A stretch of DNA of 5,233 bases from Planctomycetota bacterium. Its GTDB lineage: Bacteria; Planctomycetota; PUPC01. The stretch spans positions 1-5,233 of the forward strand of contig PWKM01000294.1 in the NCBI GenBank assembly GCA_003559755.1, read 5' to 3'. The notes below the pieces were generated by a model. It searched no databases. It was not told the DNA's origin and saw nothing but the letters and a program-made list of their open reading frames with translations. A program made the position numbers and the translations under genes. Shown in pieces: positions 1 through 5,233 of the stretch (position 1 is the stretch's first letter; each line of letters opens with the position of its first letter).

Positions 1-218
1 AACACGTCGGTGAACATCATCGCGCTGTACGCGGTCACCATCGAGTCGCGCTTGTAGGAGTCAGACATCCCGAGCACGTTGGGGCCGGCGGAGGAGGAGG
101 GCCAGTAGCCCATGGCGTAGCCCTCGTCGTCGTAGCCGTCGTCGATCATGTACATGGCGACGTAGTGTGGCAGCCCCTGCCAGCCGTACTCGGGGGTGGG
201 GTTGACCCATTGCTCCCA
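1..218 (-). repeat. Direct repeat, copy 1 (within pseudopilin B)
   Basis: Bases 1-218 match 5012-5229 without gaps at 211 of 218 positions (about 97%). The mismatches I count are at 11, 53, 120, 161, 162, 189 and 206. Four change an amino acid (Thr/Ser, Lys/Gln, Val/Ile, Val/Leu) and three are silent. The match stops at 219-222, where none of the four remaining bases agree. Confidence 0.93.
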
Positions 219-1457
219 CAGGTTGCCGCCCACGAGCCGCAAGCTGCGCGATGCGGGGAACATGTGGTAACGCGGCATGCCGTTGCTGAACTCGGACATG
301 TGCCAGGGAATCCCGGATGTCGTGGGGGCGGTGATTTCGGCCAGTTGGCTCTGGACGAGGTATGAACCCGCCGATTCGCCGTGCGACAGGCGGATGACCG
401 AACCCCACCCGAAACGCCCCATATGCCGGTTGTCGCCGGAATCGGTATGAACGTTCGGATTCCATCGGAACCGCATCCGCCCGCCCCCCATCTCGTTGAG
501 GTGGAGGACATAGTTCATCGCGCTGTTCAAGTGAGAGGGGATATGGAAGCCGGCCTGCTTGGCCATCCCCGTGGCGATGTAGGGCCAGATGGCGTTGCTC
601 ATCCGGGAACGCTCGCCCCAGGAGGTCGATTCATATTCCGACGGGCCGCTGTAGCCGTAGCCGCCGAACCAAGCGGTGTTTTCCTCCCGGTTGAGCCACT
701 GGAGGCCGAGCTCGGCGGACTGTCTCGCCCTCGACCGGAGAGCGGAGTCCTCGAGGGATTTGTGCGCGGCCGCGAGGGCCATGATGGGGATCGCCGTGCT
801 GGCGATGGTATGCCCGCCTTCGGAGTAGTGACTCAGTTCGCCCTTGAACTGTCCGTCCGACCACTGGGCGTTGCCGGTCAGGAATTCGACGGCCATCCGG
901 ACGGTATCGGCAAACTCGGGCGGGTGCCGGTCATTGCAGCCCGCCTGGAGGTAGGCCATCAGCGCCCAGGCGGTGCTGACGTTGTGCTGCTGCCTGCTCA
1001 GGCCGGCTCCGCCCGACCCGGCGAAGGGGATCTGCCCTTTGCGGCTGCCGTCCTTGATCTGGAGGTCCCGGAGCCAGTAAAGGGCCTTGTCGAACCGCTG
1101 GAGCGGCTCCTCCGCCACCACCGGCAACTCGTCGAGCCGGATGTGCGGGGGCGGGCCGACCAGCGGGCAGCCCAGTATCCGGCCGTCATCGAGGTGGGTC
1201 GCCGCCAGCGTCTCGTACCACAGCCGACCGCCCAGCGACCGCGGCGCGGGCAGCGTGCCCTGGTGGCCGACGGAGTACATGTTCATCGCACGGCCGATAT
1301 GCTCGAGGTGATGCTGGCACTGCAGCAGCCGGCTCTGGCCGTACATCCGCCCGCCGACGATGAATAGCAGCGAGACCAGGATGAGAATCACCGCCACCAC
1401 AACCAGAAGCTCGGTCATGGAGAAGCCCGCACGTCTTTTCTTCTCTATACGCCTCAT
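1..1457 (-). CDS. Pseudopilin B: H-X9-DG-type pseudopilin with a large inserted alpha-toroid-like domain (3' end beyond left edge)
   Basis: 485 codons are visible and the frame stays open to base 1. The N-terminus is a type IV prepilin signal: a basic leader (residues 1-10), the cleavage site G11/F12, Glu16 at mature position +5, and a hydrophobic helix to about 34. Residues 47-102 follow the pattern of H-X9-DG (DUF1559-like) pseudopilins: CQHHLEHIGRAM, then GTLP, LWYETL and a terminal CP (97-98). From about 120 to 470 the protein departs from that family. It has paired helices with aromatic and glycine-rich turns (STAWALMAYLQAG 161-173, GGYGYSGP 265-272, STSWG 277-281, YIATGMAKQAGFHIP 293-307, VGGNLWEQW 409-417), resembling prenyltransferase/squalene-cyclase toroid repeats. 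No DxDD catalytic motif is seen. By alignment with pseudopilin A the full length should be near 586 residues. Start ATG at 1457 is supported by an AAGGAG 8 bp upstream. Probably an inner-membrane-anchored, periplasm-facing protein; its substrate or partner is unknown. The pilin call is firm, the toroid call moderate. Confidence 0.85.
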   Translation of the reverse strand, partial: MRRIEKKRRAGFSMTELLVVVAVILILVSLLFIVGGRMYGQSRLLQCQHHLEHIGRAMNMYSVGHQGTLPAPRSLGGRLWYETLAATHLDDGRILGCPLVGPPPHIRLDELPVVAEEPLQRFDKALYWLRDLQIKDGSRKGQIPFAGSGGAGLSRQQHNVSTAWALMAYLQAGCNDRHPPEFADTVRMAVEFLTGNAQWSDGQFKGELSHYSEGGHTIASTAIPIMALAAAHKSLEDSALRSRARQSAELGLQWLNREENTAWFGGYGYSGPSEYESTSWGERSRMSNAIWPYIATGMAKQAGFHIPSHLNSAMNYVLHLNEMGGGRMRFRWNPNVHTDSGDNRHMGRFGWGSVIRLSHGESAGSYLVQSQLAEITAPTTSGIPWHMSEFSNGMPRYHMFPASRSLRLVGGNLWEQWVNPTPEYGWQGLPHYVAMYMIDDGYDDEGYAMGYWPSSSAGPNVLGMSDSYKRDSMVTAYSAMMFTDV

Positions 1458-1465
1458 TCGCCCTT

Positions 1466-1471
1466 CTCCTT
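1466..1471 (-). promoter_or_regulatory. Ribosome binding site of pseudopilin B
   Basis: AAGGAG on the minus strand lies 8 bp upstream of the ATG at 1457. This fixes the start that gives a proper prepilin leader. It lies in the 61-bp gap after the ankyrin gene, which shows no promoter or hairpin of note. Confidence 0.75.
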
Positions 1472-1518
1472 TGTCTTCATTTCCCTGCTTTCCTGCCTGG
1501 GAGCGGCTCGGTTCTCAT

Positions 1519-3504
1519 TCAAGGCGATTCTTGAAGGCCTTGCTCCAGCAGCGATCGAAGTCTCATATCGGCAACATCGACGGGCGTCCGCCCGTGGTTG
1601 TCCTCGATGGTGGTGCTGGCCCCGTGCTTGAGGAACACCTCGGTGGCTTCCCGGTGCCCGGCCACGGCGGCGAGGTGCAGGGGGGTCTGTCCGTCTGCCT
1701 GCGGTGCTTCGAGGGACGCTCCTTTTCCGATCAGCCACTCGATCATTCTCGCGTGTCCGTTCATCGCGGCCCAGTGGAGCGGGCGGCGTTCCTGTACCAT
1801 GGTCGCCTCGATGTTCGCGCCGTGATCCAGCAGGATTTCGGCGGCAGCGACCTGGCCCGTCATCGCGGCCCGGTGAAGGGGCGTGGCGCCCGAGTTGTCT
1901 TTCGCCTCGATCTCGGCCCCCGCCTCAATCAACATGATGCAGATGTTGCGGTGGCCGGTGTCGGCCGCCGCGTGCAGGGGGGTGCTTTGATCGTTGTTCC
2001 TGATATTCACGTCCGCATCGTGGTCGAGGAGCATCCGGGTGACTTCTTCGGTCCCCCACCGGATGGCGAGGTGGAGCGGGCTGTTGCCGTCACGCCGGTG
2101 CACGTTTGGGTTGGCCCCGGCGTCGAGCAGGGTGCGCACGATCCCCCTTCGGTCGTACTGTGCGGCGTAGTGCAGTGGCGTTGCGCTGCCGGCCATCCGG
2201 GCCTCGATATCGGCCCCTCGGTCGATGAGGACCTCGAGGACATCGACATACTGGCCCCGCACGGCCATGTGGATGGGCCGGTCGCCCTGACGTCTCGGGG
2301 CTTCCCGGCCGGAGGTCAATGCGGCCTCCATATTCGCCCCGTTGTCGATCAGCACGGCCGTGGTGCCGGCCCAGCCGAACTTGGCCGCGTAGTGCAGCGG
2401 GGTGAGGCCGTCGTACTCGGGGGCGTTGATGTTTGCCCCGTGGTCGATGAGCAGTTGTGCGATCTCGTCCCGGCCCCTGGCGGCGGCCATGTGAAGCGCT
2501 GTGGTGCCGCCCTCCATGGCGGTATTGACCAAGGCCCCTCTCTCGATGAGCAGCTTGGCGACGGGGAGGTGGCCCCGCCGGGCGGCGGTGGTCAGGATCG
2601 GCTCGTCATGACCGGTCACTCCGTTGGGAGAGGCACCGCGGTCGAGCAGCAGGGTGATGACGTCGAGGTGCCCGAGAGGAACGGCTGCGGATATCGGGGT
2701 GGTTCCCTCATGCATTTGGGCGTCGACCTCGGCCCCCTGGTCGAGAAGCCGGGTGACGATTTCCAGGTCGCCCCGGCGGGCGGCCGGGTGCAGGGCGAGC
2801 GATTCGTCCTCGGCCCTCGCACTGGCGTCGGCCCCCATCTCGAGCAGGGTGGCGACGGTCCGGCGTTCCCCCTGCCGGGCGGCTATGTGCAGTGCCCGCC
2901 GCCCGTCTTCCGTCGGGGCGTTCGGGTCCGCTCCCCGTTCGATGAGGAGAGCGATGATGTCGTGGTAGCCGGACTCGGCGGCGAAGTGGAGTGGGGTCTC
3001 GGCCCGGTGCGTGGTAGCGTCCGCTTTCGCCCCGGCATCGAGCAGGAGTGCTGCGACGTCACGGCGCCCTCGAACCGCGGCGAGGTGAAGCGGGGTGGTC
3101 CCGGCCCCATCTGCCCGTTCGACGTCCGCCCCGGCGTCGAGCAGGAGTTTGGCCACGGCGTGGTGGCCGCCCGCCGCTGCGGCATGCAGGGCGGTGGTCC
3201 CGCTCGCATTCTGGACGTTCACGTCGGCGCCCGCCTCGAGCAGGACCTCGACGACGTTGGCCTTGCCGTGCAGCGATGCCTGCTGAAGGGGGGTGTAGCC
3301 GGAGGCGTCCGGGGCATCCAACGACTCCCCGTCCCTCAGGAACCTCTCGACGGCACGAGCTTGTCCGCGCGTAGCCGCCTCGTGAATGGTCTCGGCGTCT
3401 TCTCTGCATCCGACGGCGAGGACGGCAACGGCGGCTATCGGTATGAGCAATCGGGCGAGGCGACGCATGAGGCACGGGTGCACCAACCGGGTTTTACTTA
3501 CCAT
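1519..3504 (-). CDS. Ankyrin-repeat lipoprotein
   Basis: 661 residues. A short basic N-terminus and hydrophobic stretch (about 17-31) end in the lipobox-like LAVGC with Cys33, so the product is predicted to be an exported lipoprotein. Arg follows the Cys, not Asp, so outer-membrane sorting is plausible. Residues 36-661 are nearly all ankyrin repeats of 33 residues: a degenerate N-cap (36-67), 17 clear units (68-636) with TPLH-type helix starts and GAD/GAN turns, and a short C-cap (637-661). Unit 11 carries about 8 extra residues (397-404). Ankyrin stacks bind other proteins and have no catalytic residues, so a scaffold or binding role in the periplasm or at the cell surface is inferred. The ATG at 3504 overlaps the upstream stop codon and has an AGAGGT 9 bp upstream. 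An alternative start at Met13 (3468) gives a more typical lipoprotein leader but has no visible ribosome binding site. The partner is unknown. Confidence 0.93.
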   Translation of the reverse strand: MVSKTRLVHPCLMRRLARLLIPIAAVAVLAVGCREDAETIHEAATRGQARAVERFLRDGESLDAPDASGYTPLQQASLHGKANVVEVLLEAGADVNVQNASGTTALHAAAAGGHHAVAKLLLDAGADVERADGAGTTPLHLAAVRGRRDVAALLLDAGAKADATTHRAETPLHFAAESGYHDIIALLIERGADPNAPTEDGRRALHIAARQGERRTVATLLEMGADASARAEDESLALHPAARRGDLEIVTRLLDQGAEVDAQMHEGTTPISAAVPLGHLDVITLLLDRGASPNGVTGHDEPILTTAARRGHLPVAKLLIERGALVNTAMEGGTTALHMAAARGRDEIAQLLIDHGANINAPEYDGLTPLHYAAKFGWAGTTAVLIDNGANMEAALTSGREAPRRQGDRPIHMAVRGQYVDVLEVLIDRGADIEARMAGSATPLHYAAQYDRRGIVRTLLDAGANPNVHRRDGNSPLHLAIRWGTEEVTRMLLDHDADVNIRNNDQSTPLHAAADTGHRNICIMLIEAGAEIEAKDNSGATPLHRAAMTGQVAAAEILLDHGANIEATMVQERRPLHWAAMNGHARMIEWLIGKGASLEAPQADGQTPLHLAAVAGHREATEVFLKHGASTTIEDNHGRTPVDVADMRLRSLLEQGLQESP

Positions 3505-4637
3505 TCAATCTCTACCTCTGTTACTGAGCTTCCGAGTACGCCGGCAAAAAGAAACGTGTTTCCGTCGGGTCCGTTTCGCAGGTTGCTGATCTTGTGGAAC
3601 CCATCGCTGACCACCTGCCCGTTCTTGAGAACGTACCACTGCCCATCCCGCCTCGCCGCGCAGGCGACGGCGCTGCCGTCGGGGCTGACCAGGAGGTCGG
3701 CCAGAGCGGAGGCCTCGATGTCGTCGGTGAACTTCTGGTCGTCCCGATAGATCACCCACCGGCGGCCGCTCTCGGCCACTCCATAGAATACGGTGCGTTC
3801 ATCCGGCGCGAAGACGGGCCTGGTCACGGCCTCGATGTCGAGTGGCCCGGCAATCGTCCTGCCGTTCCGGATGACGTAGTTCTGCCATTCATGTCGATTG
3901 ATGACCACGCTCGACTGGCCGTCGGAGGATATCGCCCAGGTCTCGATGTTGCCGTCGATGGGCGGGGTGATCCGCTCGCCGTCCCGCATCACGACCTGTT
4001 GGTCCTCGCCGACCTGTGCGACAAAGATCAGCGATTCGCCGTCGGGGCTGAACTGGGGGGCGTCGGCCCACTCATATTCGCCAGGTTGCCGGACGCCGCC
4101 TCGGACGAGAAACGTCCGGTTGTTCTCGGTGACGGTATAGGCCAGTTCTTCCCCGTCCGGGCTGTAAACCGGGCGCGAGATGTTTTCGTATCCCTCTCCC
4201 TCGGGGATGCCGTTGCGCATCACGTGCCACCTATCGCCGTCCTTGGCCAGGTACGTCACTTCCCCGTCCGGATTGGTTGTCACGCCCGCGACGTACTCGT
4301 GCGCCTCGCCGACCGGTTTGTCGTTGCGCATCACGACCCACTTGCCGTCTTTTCGGCGGCCCGCGTACACCAAGTCGCCGCTCGGGGTCACCGCGGTCCC
4401 TTGCACGAACTCGTATGTGTCCGAAACCCGCCTGTTATCCTGCTCGACATACACCCCATCGCGGGAGCGCCTGACTGTGACGACGCTCTCCCCATCGGCC
4501 CCCACAGTCGGCTCGCGGTCCGTCTCGCCGTTCCCGCGGCCACAGCCGGCGACAAGGCCGGGCAGCAGCCCGACGAAAACGAGCGCAAAAGCCGACAGCG
4601 CGAAGCGGTATAATGAACGACTGCCCGTGGTTCTCAT
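3498..4637 (-). CDS. Beta-propeller lipoprotein with PDG-type (TolB/WD40-like) repeats
   Basis: 379 residues. Residues 1-31 form a lipoprotein signal peptide: basic n-region, hydrophobic core, and lipobox LVAGC with Cys32. Gly follows the Cys, so there is no inner-membrane retention Asp. A short polar linker (33-47) leads to eight repeats marked by P-D-G-like turns whose glycines (or equivalent) are at 87, 125, 162, 200, 240, 280, 321 and 359, spaced 37-41 residues. After each turn comes a hydrophobic strand, then a W-x-V-x-RNG-like strand and turn (WVVMRND 100-106, WHVMRNG 137-143, WYVLKNG 334-340). This is the pattern of PD40/TolB-type propeller blades. The half repeat at 51-80 and the one at 357-379 could complete each other as a closing blade, suggesting eight blades. 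No catalytic motif is seen; a binding or scaffold role in the periplasm is inferred. The start at 4637 has GGAGGG 8 bp upstream. The gene follows pseudopilin A by 70 bp and overlaps the ankyrin gene by 7 bp. Confidence 0.9.
   Translation of the reverse strand: MRTTGSRSLYRFALSAFALVFVGLLPGLVAGCGRGNGETDREPTVGADGESVVTVRRSRDGVYVEQDNRRVSDTYEFVQGTAVTPSGDLVYAGRRKDGKWVVMRNDKPVGEAHEYVAGVTTNPDGEVTYLAKDGDRWHVMRNGIPEGEGYENISRPVYSPDGEELAYTVTENNRTFLVRGGVRQPGEYEWADAPQFSPDGESLIFVAQVGEDQQVVMRDGERITPPIDGNIETWAISSDGQSSVVINRHEWQNYVIRNGRTIAGPLDIEAVTRPVFAPDERTVFYGVAESGRRWVIYRDDQKFTDDIEASALADLLVSPDGSAVACAARRDGQWYVLKNGQVVSDGFHKISNLRNGPDGNTFLFAGVLGSSVTEVEIEW
3514..3519 (-). promoter_or_regulatory. Ribosome binding site of the ankyrin gene, inside the end of the propeller gene
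   Basis: AGAGGT on the minus strand sits 9 bp before the ATG at 3504 and lies within the last codons of the upstream gene. It favours the ATG at 3504 over the downstream ATG at 3468, which has no such sequence. Start and upstream stop share the 7 bases ATGGTAA (3504-3498), an arrangement typical of translational coupling. Confidence 0.6.
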
Positions 4638-4645
4638 GATTGTAT

Positions 4646-4651
4646 CCCTCC
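4646..4651 (-). promoter_or_regulatory. Ribosome binding site of the propeller gene
   Basis: GGAGGG on the minus strand is 8 bp upstream of the ATG at 4637 and is the strongest ribosome binding site in the window. It supports a start that gives a complete lipoprotein signal peptide. Confidence 0.75.
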
Positions 4652-4699
4652 AATAATCGGTCCATGGGACCGGTGTCCCGTGTGTTCCAGCCGCCTGTC

Positions 4700-4721
4700 A
4701 ACGGGGCTCAGTCGCCCCGTT
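4700..4721 (-). other. Perfect 8-bp stem-loop with the pseudopilin A stop codon in its loop
   Basis: On the minus strand AACGGGGC (4721-4714) and GCCCCGTT (4707-4700) are perfect inverted repeats around the 6-nt loop GACTGA, which holds the TGA stop of pseudopilin A. No T-run follows, so it is not a standard rho-independent terminator. It could be a weak attenuator or an mRNA-stabilising hairpin between genes, or chance in GC-rich DNA. Confidence 0.5.
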
Positions 4722-5233
4722 CGAGAGTCCACATGCCGCGCGGGGTGATCTCTTCCAGGTACAGCGACCGGACGGAGCCGTCGCCCATCAGAGCGTTGGC
4801 CCGGCCCAAGTGGCGCAGTGCGATCCGGCTGTCGTCGTCCTCCTCCTCGGGGTCGCCGGTCCCTCGCTGGATGAGCCAGTTGTCGTAGTCCATGACCATG
4901 ATGGTGCTGGCGGGGACAGCGGCTCGAGACCGCCCCAGCAGGTGGTTATACCCGTAACTGGTTGTCCGCTCGGCGGGCGGGATATAGTCCTCGTCCAGCC
5001 AGGTGTCTTCGAACACGTCGGAGAACATCATCGCGCTGTACGCGGTCACCATCGAGTCGCGCTGGTAGGAGTCAGACATCCCGAGCACGTTGGGGCCGGC
5101 GGAGGAGGAGGGCCAGTAGCCCATGGCGTACCCCTCGTCGTCGTAGCCGTCGTCGATCATGTACATGGCGATATAGTGTGGCAGCCCCTGCCAGCCGTAT
5201 TCGGGGGTGGGGTTGAGCCATTGCTCCCATTCC
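4708..5233 (-). CDS. Pseudopilin A: C-terminal part of an H-X9-DG pseudopilin, paralog of pseudopilin B (5' end beyond right edge)
   Basis: 174 residues are visible, in frame from base 5232 to the TGA at 4708-4710; the N-terminus lies outside the window. The internal Met at 5166 is not a credible start because the similarity to pseudopilin B continues upstream of it. Visible residues 1-73 match pseudopilin B residues 413-485 at 68 of 73 positions. The following 101 residues have no counterpart in the window because B is cut there. They contain the C-terminal signature of H-X9-DG pseudopilins: TSYGYN (visible 91-96), a PASTIMVMDY strand, and RHLGRANALMGDG, where nine residues separate His141 from Asp151-Gly152. 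An acidic run, DPEEEDDD, precedes it. This gene presumably has the same pilin-plus-toroid structure as B, but only its end can be seen. It is the first visible gene of the likely operon, 70 bp before the propeller gene. Confidence 0.85.
   Translation of the reverse strand, partial: EWEQWLNPTPEYGWQGLPHYIAMYMIDDGYDDEGYAMGYWPSSSAGPNVLGMSDSYQRDSMVTAYSAMMFSDVFEDTWLDEDYIPPAERTTSYGYNHLLGRSRAAVPASTIMVMDYDNWLIQRGTGDPEEEDDDSRIALRHLGRANALMGDGSVRSLYLEEITPRGMWTLERGD
5012..5229 (-). repeat. Direct repeat, copy 2 (within pseudopilin A)
   Basis: Partner of bases 1-218 in the same orientation, offset by 5,011 bp. It codes for the segment from WEQW to MMFSDV of pseudopilin A. Beyond 5012 towards lower coordinates the comparison cannot continue because copy 1 is cut by the left edge, so the repeat is at least this long. 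Confidence 0.93.

Noticed and set aside
381..1367. A 328-codon open frame on the plus strand
   Set aside because: It lies opposite pseudopilin B, which has a clear prepilin signal, family motifs and a ribosome binding site. The plus-strand product has no recognisable features.
1..1457. Pseudopilin B as an active squalene-cyclase-type enzyme
   Set aside because: I find no DxDD acid motif in the visible part, only resemblance in helical repeat patterns. The similarity supports a fold at most, not the reaction.
1477..1518. A 13-codon frame starting just after the ankyrin stop
   Set aside because: Too short, without a clear ribosome binding site or leader-peptide features such as a run of one amino acid, and no hairpin follows it.
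1454..1738. A minus-strand frame ending in a 4-bp ATGA overlap with pseudopilin B
   Set aside because: It mostly overlaps the 3' end of the ankyrin gene in another frame. The product is a basic, low-complexity shadow translation with no family match that I recognise.
1360..3750. A 796-codon open frame on the plus strand
   Set aside because: It is the antisense of the ankyrin gene. Its translation has no recognisable domain, while the minus strand gives regular ankyrin repeats with a signal peptide. Long shadow frames are usual in GC-rich coding DNA.
3594..4613. A 339-codon open frame on the plus strand
   Set aside because: It lies opposite the propeller gene, and no domain or ribosome binding site supports it.
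4696..4701. A perfect TTGACA (minus strand), like a -35 promoter box
   Set aside because: No -10-like hexamer occurs 16-18 bp downstream, where the sequence is GC-rich. It also overlaps the hairpin arm, so chance is likely.
4708..5166. A short 152-residue gene starting at the Met at 5166
   Set aside because: The frame stays open to the right edge and the upstream codons match pseudopilin B, so this Met is internal and the gene is partial.

Overview
The window is GC-rich bacterial DNA and all four recognisable genes lie on the minus strand, so transcription runs from right to left. The best taxonomic clue is a pseudopilin of the H-X9-DG type: an N-terminal GFSMTE prepilin motif followed by a CQHHLEHIG-like segment, and in the partner gene a C-terminal RHLG...DG motif. 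This type is greatly expanded in Planctomycetota and is also found in Verrucomicrobiota, Lentisphaerota and some candidate phyla. A planctomycete-like or related bacterium is therefore likely. There is no rRNA or housekeeping gene here to prove it.

Layout in transcription order: (1) 5233-4708, the last 174 residues of pseudopilin A, cut by the right edge; (2) 4637-3498, a complete 379-residue lipoprotein predicted to be a beta-propeller; (3) 3504-1519, a complete 661-residue lipoprotein made almost entirely of ankyrin repeats, whose ATG overlaps the stop codon of gene 2; (4) 1457-1, pseudopilin B, complete at its N-terminus and cut by the left edge after residue 485. The gaps are 70 bp, a 7-bp overlap, and 61 bp. 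Each visible start codon has a Shine-Dalgarno-like sequence 8-9 bp upstream. No convincing promoter or rho-independent terminator is seen, so this looks like part of one operon.

Two things stand out. First, pseudopilin B appears to carry a large helical domain of several hundred residues, resembling the alpha/alpha-toroid of prenyltransferase/squalene-cyclase-repeat proteins. It sits between the N-terminal pilin part (ending at a Cys-Pro) and the C-terminal H-X9-DG part. Second, the two ends of the window are near-identical direct repeats: bases 1-218 match 5012-5229 at 211 of 218 positions. The window is thus one 5,011-bp period, [pseudopilin, propeller, ankyrin], plus the beginning of another, and the two pseudopilins are close paralogs.

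All four products are predicted to be exported: two by prepilin-type signals and two by lipoprotein signals. They could form a cell-envelope assembly in which the propeller and ankyrin proteins serve as binding scaffolds around a pseudopilin-anchored helical domain. The export signals and repeat folds are visible in the sequence. The idea of a shared assembly is inference from gene order only.
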